Below, piece after piece: positions 38,501 to 49,737 of a stretch of 64,000 nt of DNA. The stretch is taken from the NCBI RefSeq assembly GCF_949628265.1, contig NC_088788.1, positions 24,600,335 through 24,664,334 on the forward strand, given 5' to 3'. This DNA comes from Cloeon dipterum. Its lineage: Eukaryota; Arthropoda; Insecta; Ephemeroptera; Baetidae. Numbering within the stretch: position 1 is the first letter of the stretch; every line of letters begins with the position of its first letter. Both the position numbers and the translations under genes were made by a program. The notes beneath the pieces were generated by a model. That model saw only the letters and a program-made list of their open reading frames with translations, was not told the DNA's origin and made no database searches.

Positions 38501-41500
38501 TATTTTCAATTAGCTTACTATTGTGCTGTGATATATCAGTGTTAAATTTACAGGAATATAATAATTATACAAATTATAATCAACATTTTTATGCCACACG
38601 GACATTTATAATTTAAATTACAGCGAGTGGAAACCACCTACAGAGAAAAATATCAGTGTGGTCGCTTGTAACAAATTGCAAGTTTTGTGTGCCACTGGGA
38701 GTGATCTGTACTACTTGGAAATTGGAGACAAAATCATCGACCAGAAAGCGTAAGTTTGATGGGCGAAATATAAAAATTTTCCAACCTAACGGTGATTGCA
38801 GTCACGCTGTATTGGAGTATGAAGTGGCCTGCTTGGATGTTTCATTGCTTGACACTGGAACTGAGAAAGCTTCAATCGCTGCTGTTGGTCTTTGGACTGA
38901 CATTTCTGCCAGAATTTTGAAGCTGCCATCACTAGATGAATTAAATAAAGAATTCTTGGGTGGAGGTAGGCTCAAAATGGTTTCCATCGCTCCTGCATAT
39001 TTATGACAAATTTTTAACAGAAATCATCCCCCGCTCCATTTTGGTCACTTGCTTTGATGGGATCAATTATCTACTATGTGCTCTTGGAGATGGCTCAATG
39101 TATTATTTCAACCTCAACAAGGAGACTGGCATATTGTCTGAAAAGAAAAAGGTAGTGCACAGTTTTGTCCACGGTTGATTTGATATTTGTGCGTTTAAAC
39201 TTGTCATCTAACTTTGGCATTGCTCTTTGCTTCTTAATAGGTCACTCTTGGAACGCAACCGACTGTCCTTCGGACCTTTGGGTCAAGCACAAACAGTACC
39301 AATGTTTTTGCTTGCTCCGATAGACCAACTGTAATCTACAGCTCCAACCACAAGCTAGTGTTTTCCAACGTCAATCTGAAGGAGGTCAATCACATGTGCT
39401 CTCTCCACGCTGAAGCATACCCCGACAGCTTGGCTTTGTCCAACGACAACACAATGACTTTCGGAACAATCGATGAGATCCAAAAACTACACATCAGAAC
39501 CGTACCCCTTGGAGAGTCTCCCCGGCGAATCGCCTATCAAGAAACATCCCAAACCTTTGGTGTGATCACGATGAGACTGGACGTGATGAAGGCGAGCGGA
39601 CTTCAGCCTGCCCGGAACAGTGCTAGCACCCTGTCAACCAACACGAGCAGCTCGGCCGCTACCATGTTCAAAGGTGCCGTCACAGCACCTGCTCTGGACG
39701 TTGGTCAAGAGACGGAAATTCACAACCTGCTTGTGGTTGACCAGCACACCTTTGAGGTGCACCACTGTCACCAACTGATGCCCTCCGAGTACGCCCTGAG
39801 CCTCGTTTCAGCACGTTTGGGCGACGACCCTAGGACGTACTACATCGTCGGCACAGCACTGGTCAATCCTGAGGAGAGTGAACCGAAGGCGGGAAGGATC
39901 GTGGTGTTTTTGTTCGAAGAGAGCAAACTAACTCAGGTGTCTGAGAAAGAGATCAAGGGTGCCTGCTATTGCCTGATCGAGTTCAACGGAAAGTTGCTGG
40001 CCGCGATCAACAGCACTGTGCGACTGTTTGAGTGGACGACAGAGAGGGAGCTTCGCCTGGAGTGCAGTCACTTCAACAACATCATCGCCCTCTTCCTTAA
40101 AGCCAAGGGAGACTTTATTTTGGTCGGAGACTTAATGCGATCGATGACCCTCCTCCAGTACAAGACTATGGAAGGAAACTTTGAAGAGGTTTGTTACACA
40201 TTGTTTAAAAAATTAAACTTCAGGTGTATTCAACTGTTGGAACTTACAGATTGCCAGAGATTTCCATCCAAACTGGATGACTGCTGTTGAAATCATTGAT
40301 GATGATACGTTTTTAGGAGGAGAGAATTCCTACAACTTATTTGTTTGTCAAAAAGACAGGTAAACTTTTTCGCCTATTTTATTCTGGTGACATTCACAAT
40401 CCTTTCGGTATTGCAATACCATGAAATATAACCCAATCCCCATCAATGTTATTCAATTTAAATTTAATTAATCTTTTCGTGTCATTTACATCTATGCAGC
40501 TTGAAAAATCTTCACCGTTTTTCAAGTATTTACAAAATTTTCAAAATATGTGAAGGAGAAACATTACATTTAATTTGCTTTGAAACGACATAATATATTA
40601 CCATTTTTTTACTAGCTCATATGTGACCTTCTTTACAAATATTATAAAATTCTTGTTCAAAGTGAGCATTTTACTTAGAGCCAAATGATATAATATTATT
40701 ACAATACTGTCTTGGTGTATATAAATGTGTATTTTGAGAGTATTGAAGACAATAATTGCCAATTATTGGTTATTTTACCGACTTTAGTGCCCCCACTCTG
40801 AATTTTTCGTTTGTTGCTGGGGATGTTCCAAAACTTTACCCTGAAATTTAGAGCCAAGATCTGAAGGCAATTTTAGGGAAATCTGGATTATTGATAAATC
40901 TTGTGTCGCTGTTAGACATCTCTTAATATGAGACAACTTCGCTTCAGGCTGGAATTTTGATTTTATCTTTTCACCTTACGAAGTAACTTTTTACGCCAAA
41001 CAAATTTTTCGGTGTTTTTTGCTCAAATTTCTGGGTACACGTTTAAAACATCTCTAACACTATAAGTTAAATTCAAAGTGGGGACTCAAAGTTGGTAAAA
41101 TTACAGCAGTTGTTGTTCTTAAGATACTCATGAAACACAAAAAACTTCTATCATCTTGCCATGAATAAAGTTGCTAACACTTGCTCCATTAATCCATCAA
41201 TGTTGAATTTCAGTGCTGCATCAGATGAGGACAGACAGCAGATGATCGAGTGCGGTCAATTTCATGTTGGGGATATGGTGAATGTTTTCCGACACGGCTC
41301 TCTGACAATGCAACATGTATTCGAAACCTCTGTTCCAACGCAAGGTTGCATTCTTTTTGGAACAGTCAGTGGATCGATTGGTAAGTCATTCTAGCTTGGT
41401 ACAAACTGACTTTCAATGCTTTCTCTCCTGCAGGCTTGGTGACTCAGGTTCCTTCCGAATTTTATGATTTCCTGTTGGCTCTTCAGCGGAATTTGGTCAC

Positions 41501-41805
41501 CGCGATTAAGTCAGTTGGCAAAATCGAGCATTCTTTCTGGCGTAGCTTTAGCACTGACACAAAGACCGAACCATGTGAAAACTTCATTGACGGAGACCTT
41601 ATTGAGAGCTTCTTGGACTTGCCAAGGGACACCATGCAAAGAGTTTCAGTTGGCCTTCAGGTTTGTTTGCTGCTTGATGTGTTGGTATTGGTTGATTCTA
41701 GTTCCATTTTCATTTCAGAGAGATGCTTCTGGCAGTGGTACCAAGCAAGAGGTCACTGTTGATGAGCTGATAAAAATTGTTGAAGACTTGACCAGAATCC
41801 ACTAA
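35521..41805 (+). CDS. DDB1: DNA damage-binding protein 1 (DDB1)
   Basis: Adaptor of CUL4-RING ubiquitin ligases that links CUL4 to DCAF receptors, acting in nucleotide-excision repair, replication licensing and protein turnover. Seventeen exons close in phase: 35521-35584, 35661-35809, 35877-36136, 36398-36536, 36590-36739, 36793-36946, 36999-37223, 37515-37677, 37730-37891, 38624-38749, 38802-38965, 39021-39151, 39241-40188, 40250-40359, 41214-41380, 41434-41660 and 41719-41805. They give 1141 aa, essentially the family length (about 1140). Diagnostic blocks: [112 protein letters not shown] and the end EDLTRIH. All three beta-propellers and the C-terminal helical domain are present. The 0.73 kb intron 9 contains a retrotransposon fragment. 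Identification is certain. Confidence 0.99.
38132..38422 (-). mobile_element. 3' fragment of a non-LTR retrotransposon (LINE) reverse-transcriptase ORF
   Basis: Lies antisense inside DDB1 intron 9. The 96-codon frame ends in the pattern typical of the tail of CR1/Jockey/RTE-type ORF2: [20 protein letters not shown] followed by LP and a spaced F-x2-L-x3-L end. The upstream RT domain is missing, so this is a 5'-truncated dead copy. It continues about 100 bp past the stop as untranslated tail (to about 38000). GC content is higher than the surrounding intron. Confidence 0.75.
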
Positions 41806-41872
41806 TTTTTATTTACAAAGTTTGTTTTCTTTTTTTCAATTCTTTGAATTAGTAAAGTCTGTGTATATATAC

Positions 41873-42465
41873 TTATGCCACTTTGTTTTCGTTGGTCTTT
41901 GCCTTTTTCTTGCCACGAAGCCATTCAATGATTTCAGCAGCCCCTTCTCCAGACATTGCGCTCGCCTCAAGCACTGTTATTTCTCGACCAATTTCTTTTT
42001 TGAGTCTGTTCATTTGAAGCATCAGTAATGCTTCATTTCTCATTTGCCTGTATGATACATCCATTTTTGTCAGGACCAGCAAAATCTGAAAATTAGAAAT
42101 ATCAAGCATGCTGACGGGATAAGTTATTTAGGTTAAATAAATACCCTTGCTGATTTTAAATATTGATCTGCAAGTATGCCATAGAGCATAGTGCCTGCAG
42201 CAGCGATTTGGCATAAATTGCTGGTGTCGACGACATAAATTATTTCTCTTGTGCCTACATAGTAGTTTTTCCAAATTGGTGCCATCGCTCCACCAACCTC
42301 CTTGATGCTAATTTCCACAAAAGGTTCCTCACTTAACCTGACTTTGGCGAGATTCACACCAACTGTTGGGGTGGGATTTGAAGTTATATCGATTGCTTCT
42401 TGATTTTGAAGTCGTTTTAGAAGAAGAGTTTTGCCACTTCCAGGTAGACCTAAGCACAGACACAT
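41873..42465 (-). CDS. ARL16: ADP-ribosylation factor-like protein 16 (ARL16)
   Basis: Small ARF-family GTPase, in mammals linked to ciliary protein export and RIG-I regulation. Two exons, 42465-42145 and 42085-41873, give 177 aa. It starts MCLCLGLPGSGKT, with the P-loop at residues 6-13 and no N-terminal Gly for myristoylation, as is normal for ARL16. PTVGVNL is switch I, EVGGAMAPIWKNYY the switch II WGG region, IIYVVDTSN and VLTKMD the guanine-contact strands (TKMD replaces NKxD), and LEASAMSGEG the G5 loop. The stop lies 67 bp from the DDB1 stop, so the two 3'-UTRs probably overlap. An in-frame ATG at 42555 is far less likely, because family members begin at MCL. Confidence 0.92.
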
Positions 42466-43196
42466 TTTCCAGGTGTATATTTTCAAGATAAAGGTAGTAG
42501 ATATATATTCTCTGAAAATAATTTTCCCTATATCACAGAATCCAAACAAAATCATGGTTCCCTTAGTTACTGCTGATTAAGCAAAATAATGTGTTTCGTT
42601 GAAATTGGGCCTGAACTGAAACCATTTTTGGCTTAAAATGTATAACAAAAAATTCCAAAATAGAGACTAAAATAAAAGTTTGGTAATGTCTTTCTTAAGG
42701 TTTGATTTCATATTCATATTTTAGTGTTAATTTATTTCCTTTGTAATAAAAAACGAATTCAATTTACACGCGTTGTTGTGGGATGCGCTGGGTCGCGTGC
42801 GCAATTTTATTTCTGCATTAAAGTTGCCGCCAAAGCGCGCGGACCAGACCAGGTGCTGACAGATTCTCACAATCAGAACAAATATGGCCGCCTGCGCACT
42901 CAGCTGCTATCATAATAATGACGAGGTCACTCGAATTTTTGCGTAATTCGTCTTGACTACACCTCAATCATGGTAATTACGCGTTGCAGAATATTAATTT
43001 TTCCCATTTTGCACTTTTACAAGATTTATTTCTCTAAAAGTTTCTGTAATGCCTGGTAGAGTCGATAATATTTTCCACTCGTTCATGCAGTGGGTGTTGT
43101 CGTTCTATGTATGTGAGTTGTGTGTGTTTTTGACTATTTTCATGATTGTCAAGCTAAAATTTATATTATTTGCAGCTGTAACCAACCTGAGACACA
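42466..43196. promoter_or_regulatory. Bidirectional promoter region between ARL16 and aftiphilin
   Basis: The two genes diverge from this 0.73 kb segment. It has a GC-rich patch at about 42775-42905 (GGGTCGCGTGCGCA, AAGCGCGCGGACC) and AATATGGCCGCCTGCGC at 42881-42897, which fits the YY1/Pleiohomeotic-type ATGGC core seen in housekeeping promoters. No TATA box. A 5'-UTR intron acceptor (TATTATTTGCAG, ending at about 43175) probably precedes the aftiphilin ATG. Confidence 0.5.
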
Positions 43197-46100
43197 ATGT
43201 CACACATAATTCCTCCAATACTGTCAACCACACCTCCACCATTGAATGACATTCCCGACGATGACGACGACTTCGGGGACTTTGCAGTTGCTGACGACCC
43301 TTTCCATACGGAATGTGAAGCTGGTTAGCTTTTACTGAGTCTAGTTTTCCCAGCTGATGTTTTGCTTAGCTTGTTTTCAAATATTAATATTAATTTCTGC
43401 TGTATTGTTCGCTTAGGTAAGGACATCACTTGGATTGACGAAAGTTTGAAGAAAAATACGGATAACACAAGCCAGGATTCTGTCCTGTCCTCTAACACAG
43501 ATTCCGGCCTATGCAGCGACAGCTCTCCTTTGCCAGGGGGAGAGAACAATAATTGTGATCACCATCCCGTGAACTGTGATGTGCCTTTGAGCGAAAGTAT
43601 TCCACACGCACAATGTGATTCGATAGAGAAAAGTACTAAAGGTGAAAATGAGAACATTCCGTTCAGTGCAAGTGTCAATTTAGCGGATGGCGATTCAGAA
43701 CTTAGCAGTCAGCCTGCTGCCCCAGATATTTTGAGTGAATTTCCGAAAGAAGAGCATATGTCTTCAACAGAAAATGGATTCTACAGTAATTTGGATGAGC
43801 ACTGTGTCAAAGAGGAGGAAAATAACTCGGAACCTCCTGAAAAGGGGATATTGTCAGATGGGGATGTTCTGGAGGCTGAAGCAACCTTAGAAGTCAAAGA
43901 ACCAATGTTGGACTGGGATAAAAATCGCAGTCAAGCTGTGAACGGATCTGAAGACTTGACATCAGATCATGTCCAGGAGATCAAAGTTTGTACGACAGAC
44001 CCAAATTTAAGCCAAATTAATACTGATGATGATGAAACATCAAAAACAAGAGCTGAAAACGAAGATTTTGGAGAATTTGAGAGTAATTTTGTTGAAAGCC
44101 AAATTGAAGAGGCAGCTGAGGCAGAAAAACCTGAAATGAAACTGGATGGAGAAGGGCAGCTGCAAATGACTGACAAAAAGGAACCTGTTGAAACTCTAAA
44201 TGCTGCTCAGACTTTATGCAGTGATCTAACAGAGCAGCAGCCATCAGTTTCACAAGACTTTGATTTTGATTATGAATGCTCTGCCAAAGATGATGAAACA
44301 ACAGAGAGCTTTGGTTTCTTGGATGAAAGTCCCGAAAGTCAATTCAGCGAGGAGCTATTTAAAGAGGCACCACCTGAATGCAGCGAGACTGCCAATGACC
44401 AGCCTGAGTTTGATGACTTTGGAGATTTTGCTGAGGCTTCCGAGTTTCAAGCTGGGGAAGGAGAATCGGTGAAATTGGAGTTTGATGCTTTTAAAGACTC
44501 TGTAGAAATGTCTTCTGATGACAACTGGGCGCTGCCAGAGGAAAACGTATTTACACAAGGTCTAAAGATTTCACTAAAGTAATTTGATTTGATCAGTTTA
44601 AAACTGCAACAGTCTTGGATGATGACGAGGATGATGATTTTGGTGATTTTGAAGAAGCTGACGAAAAATTTGAACGCATCAAGTCAACCTCTCCAATAGT
44701 TGATAATAACAATGAGTTTGCGTCCAAATCAAACGATCTCTATAGTCAGCCTGAAAAGGTAAATAGTTAAATTTATCTGGCTCCAAAGAAACTCACAATT
44801 ATTAGCTCATCTTTCACGCTAAATGGCGACTCATCAGGCTGCATTTTATACGTTTTGAAGCTAAGCAAGATTCTTCTTGTGGAATGTATCTAATTATTAT
44901 CAAAAATATTCATCTGGTGTATGAAAATCAATGGGTTCTATCACTTCAAGCTATTTCTATATGAATTTATTATTTTAAAAAAACGATTAAAATGCGTTTT
45001 TTATTTTTATAAAGTTCATTCCATCACCAGTAAGATAAAAATTATTGATAAGCTTTTTCTCAAATTATCAAGGAAAACACTATACAAAACAACATTTTTG
45101 AAACGCTTTCCGTGGCATAGTTTTAAATTTATTTTTACTTATATAAGGTATTTAAATTAAAGGCTTACCGTTATATAATATTGGAAACATCAAAATACTT
45201 TTTTAATTCAATACCTCAACTAATAGCTTTTCATACTTAGTCGATTTGGCGTAAAGAATAATGATAGCATTTAACAATTTATTGGTTTTCATCTTCTGTT
45301 TTCCATAAAATGTGTCAGGTGTTTAATTCATGTGATTTTTTTTTTTAAATATTTGTGTTTTACAGATAAAAGAAGTTGTGGCGAGCATTTTTGACTGCAA
45401 CTCACCTCTGGGTTCACCGGAAGCTCTTAGTCCACTTAGTATCCACCTAAAGCACCTTTGGCCTGAAGTGCAAGATGTGCAAAATACCCCAGCCTTAGAG
45501 TTCCAGTGGAATAATTCAAAAAGCCACGATCAGATGTTATCTTCACTTGGAATAGACACTAGAAATATAGTAAGCTGCAAGTAGCATCACCTTCTATTAG
45601 AAATCTAACCACAAAATTAGCTTTTTGGGCACCAGTGGAATAGTTCTATGCCAAGGTTTGCAGCAAACTTGGGCCACAGTCCATTAGAACCTGTGAAAGC
45701 TGCTGACGTCCTCAGCACATCCAACTCAATGGCACCAGAGGTACAGATGATAATTTATAATCTATATTTGCAAGAAAAAGCTATTAAAATGAGGTGCTAT
45801 AGCATTAATCAAATTTGATTAACAGCCAATGCAAAAAGAAGTGAAATTTCAATAATTATAGTCAAAAATCAATTGCTGTGCTCTGATGTAATTAGTTTTC
45901 AAATTTTGGAATCGCTCTTCATTTACTGTGTCTTCGACTGCTTCAAAACTGAAGTTCTTTTATTTTCAGCAGGAGAATGTTCCTGCAGCACAATTCGACT
46001 GGAGTGGCAGCGGACTAGTAAATCCGTTAGACTGTAAGTAATCTCACTTCGCTCTCACTCCTAAAAATTGAAATCTGGCTTTTTGTGGCACTATTATTGG

Positions 46101-46488
46101 CGACTGCCTGAACTAAAAGAGGCTATCTTCTTTAACTCTTGACAAGCGCACTAACATTCTTGCTGGTAGAGTTTAGTGTTTTGCTATTTCCAGAACTCAG
46201 TCACAAAATTTGTTGGAGCTTGCTGGGTGGCATTTTTGCTAACTTCTGCTTTATTCTTTTCCCTCTCAGCAAATCTGCTGCTTAATATAGATCTCCTTTG
46301 GGATCCTCCAAGTAAGTCGTTTGCACCCAATTTTTGTCCGCAAACAATAGCTTGATTACTGACAACGTTTTGCACTTACAGGTGACAGCAAAGCCTGCAG
46401 GAAGATTTTAAGTGCAGCTGCCCAGAAAGTCATTTCGCATTTGCCAGATCTCTCATTTATGAGGGCAACAAGTCTGTCACGACCTTAA
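43197..46488 (+). CDS. AFTPH: Aftiphilin
   Basis: Adaptor of clathrin-coated vesicles that works with AP-1, p200 and gamma-synergin in trafficking at the trans-Golgi network and endosomes. Eight exons: 43197-43323, 43417-44559, 44613-44758, 45366-45569, 45621-45740, 45970-46033, 46270-46311 and 46382-46488; 650 aa. The N-terminus has DDDDDFGDFAVADDPF; further acidic DFG-type repeats occur (EDFGEFESNF, FDDFGDFAEASEF, DDDFGDFEEADEKF), the expected AP-1 ear-binding motifs. The large exon 2 is otherwise acidic low-complexity sequence. The conserved C-terminal domain has LFGHQWNSSMPRFAANLG near residues 541-558, followed by LLLNIDLLWDPP and a final helical segment. Intron 2 is only 53 nt; the acceptor ACTGCAACAG at 44603-44612 keeps frame. 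AATAAA at 46693-46698 is the likely polyadenylation signal. Confidence 0.93.
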
Positions 46489-47047
46489 AATTTTATCTTT
46501 CTATTGGAACACCTAATTTTCATGGCGACTTCTGTCTGTCGAAGTGTTGAGTGAAACGTACCTATGTCCAATTATTTCTACTGTGAATGCAAATTATCTC
46601 CTAATAGTGCATCACAAATTTTACATTCCACCGCTAACAGTTGTTATATGTAAATGTGATTGAATGGCAAAGTACTTCAGTAATTATTTATGAATAAAAG
46701 GTATTATGTTTTCATTTTAATTCCATTTGTTTTAAAATTCATACCTGCTGCAAGTAAACACTGAATGCTTCGTCATGTGATTTTTTTCTTTATTAGTAAA
46801 ATACAAATGCGCTACATATTCATCAATTTTTTTATGGAATAGTCCTGCACAAGGAAATTTTTAGGATCCCCCCACATTAACACATATATATCAAGGAACA
46901 GCAGGCGATGATAGCTAACATCAAGATTTTACAAGTAGAGCTGAAAGTTTTAGTGGTAAATTCCATAAAAAATCATTGAATCTGACATGACTAATATATC
47001 TCATTATTATAAAAAGGGAATGGTGGTGGCAAAGTAATGATTGCAAT
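46489..47047. other. Convergent 3' intergenic region
   Basis: 3' flanks of aftiphilin (AATAAA at 46693-46698, plus) and of the RNF216-like gene (TTTATT at 46789-46794, an AATAAA on the minus strand). Nothing else recognised. Confidence 0.5.
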
Positions 47048-49694
47048 TCAATCTTCAAACTCGAAATTGTTGACATAGTCATCACTCTCAGGGGACGTAT
47101 CCCCTTCGTTGTCCTGAGCCCCTTCAGGTCTGGTGGATGGGCCAGCAGTTGAAGGGCCGGCGGACGTGGAAGGTGTAGCAGCAGCGTTGGAAGTTGAAGC
47201 GGAGCCAGAAGCGGCAGTCGCGGTGCGGGAGCCTCCCCTTTCAGTCTGCTTCCTCTCCTTCTTAACTTCTTCATGCCACGCCTGAAAGTTTCTGTGTTTC
47301 TGTGCTAGATCACAGAATCTGTTCCGGATAAAGAGAACGATATCAAAAATTCCCGGATTGTTCTTGAGGCTATCCTTCAGCCTCTGGTAGTTGTTGTAAA
47401 GGACTTTGAATCTTGGCAGCTCGTTTTTCGGATCATACTGCACCTCATCGAAGTAGTCCAACATCTGGTTGCAAGAGTTGATCAACTCCCTGCTCAACTG
47501 CGTAGAGTTAGCTTCTGCTCTTTCTCTTTCCACTGCGCGAGCCACGGTTTGCTGCATGGCATCTATTATATTCCGATTTGTCTGGTACCGCTGCGCAGGA
47601 ATCGGGGTCTGGATTCTCGGGTTGTTAACAAGCCGCTGCATTTGGAACCGCGCTTCTCTGAGTCTGCGCCGCAAGTCATACTCTCTCTGCTTGTCGGCAA
47701 TTTGTTGGAACTGGTTTAGTTCGCGATTTGGAGGGGCAGCCGCAGCGGGCCGTGGCTCGTGGAAATACATAGGATGCTGTTCCCACGGTGGTTGTGGGTA
47801 CATATTTAATTCCATCATTCCGGCTGGATTTGGCAAATCATCGGGCCGACGGAACGGCAACGGGTTTAGCGCCGGCTGTACGTGAGCACCCTCGGGAAGG
47901 AAGAAACACATGCGTCTGGGTGGTCTGTTCAACACCACCGGATTCCATTCAGCCCTGTCAACGTTATCTAGAACGGCGTCGCCAATCTGATCCCGTACAA
48001 CGACCCTCCTGAAACCAGCTCCTCGTCCGTCAACAAACTGCTCGTGAAGTAGGCCCATATAAACGTCGCGCAACCTGAGATTCTGATTCGCCGCAGGAAG
48101 AGGCTCTGGCAGTGGAAAGGCTTGGATGTTGCGTAGCTGGCGCTCCAGAACTTGGACGCAGTCCAAGGCCCGTGCGTGAGCCTGTTGTCCCCTTGGAGTC
48201 GCATTCCTGCCCAAATACTCAGCCGCTGCTCTAACAAGACGAAGCTTTCGCCTCAGTCGGTCAGCCTGGTTTTGACCTTGGCGCAGCATGCGGTAGGGGT
48301 TGGCCGGATTCAACATAAATGGCCTGCGCGTCAGCGGGTGGTTGGCGTCGCCATTCTCCCCTACTATCTGGTCCGGTGGCGTAACATGTCCTTTTGGTGG
48401 TACTTGGATGGCTGGTGCGTTGTTTGCGTCAGCGTTGATTGGGGGAACGTTTGGGCCACGCACCGGCTGGTTGTTGTCTGCGTTTCTCACAGCAGGAAGG
48501 TCCAGCTGTAACACCAAGTCTTCAAGGCGGCGCATGACCATTGCTTCTGGTTGCGCGCCGTCGCCGCGATTGTTTTGAAAGAACGGATGATTATGAAGCA
48601 TTATACCCTGAAAATTTAAAGCAATATAAATTGCGAGCAGGTTGTTCCATGATGAACTCACACATAGAAAATGGGATACCATTAAAATTTAGGAACAGTA
48701 ATAAAGCATTTCCAAAACAATTTTACAACAATGAGAGTAAAAAAACCATTGTTAGTAAAAAATGGATGCAGTTTTATTTGCAGTAACGAGGAGAATAGTC
48801 TCAAGACAAACATAAAATATGTAATGTGACATGCATTTATACAATTTTGAAATTGGGACACATGAAGTGTGCTTAGGCATGCAGTGATGCCCTGCACCAT
48901 GCTAAATAATCAGTTATGATCTACTCTAGCCATTATCATGAATTGTCTAAGGAGCATCTCTGGTCTCATTGCATCATTCAGTTCGTTGTTAGCTACCTGC
49001 ATTAAGCCAAAGAATTCTCCAGGATGGGCTCTGGCGCCACCACCAGTAGCCTCAGGTTTGACCTTGGTTGGGTCGTGCTTCAAGGTGACGCCACTGGCCT
49101 CAGCTGCTTTCTTGGCTTGTTCACCAACTTCAATGATTTGACGGACATGAAGATCATCATTGTTGGAGTATAAGGGGCATTTGTCAGACTGGGCATTGGC
49201 TGCTTGACCAGGCACATTTTGAAAGTGGTTGTAGTCCTTGATAGGCTGGCGGCAGATGTAGCACATCAAGGCGCCGCAGTTGCATCTCATCTTGTTGCAG
49301 CCATCTGATTTGTAAAATTTGCTTTTGCATTTGTAACACTCTCTACAAGACAAGATTGAGTAAGTGATTGCGAGACGCTGGACTTACATGAATAAATATA
49401 CCTGAGCAAAGCTTCACTCATGGCTTCTTCAATTTTTCTGCGAGCTTGCGTCTCAGAATCTTTCTCGACCTCTTCACATCGAAGAGGTAAATGATTTTCC
49501 TCCTTGCATTTCCTGTGTTTAAAGAACAAAATGTAATGACAAGTTGAATTAAATGAATTTGCAATATTTAGTGGAGCTGCTACAAAAACACATTGAAGTT
49601 AATCCCTAATCTAACTATACAATTAATAAACTATCACAATGATAGAAAAGATTTTCCAGCAAATTAATAACCCACTTTACAAATTTATTTGATC

Positions 49695-49737
<43 letters not shown>

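Noticed and set aside
41161-41213. In-frame ATG upstream of DDB1 exon 15
   Set aside because: The segment before 41214 is intronic; the acceptor at 41213 restores the conserved DDB1 sequence.
43967-44301. Minus-strand Ser-rich frames inside aftiphilin exon 2
   Set aside because: Reverse-strand shadows of the acidic, low-complexity coding exon.
47469-48578. Plus-strand frames opposite the long last exon of the RNF216-like gene
   Set aside because: Shadows; no conserved domain and no splice context.
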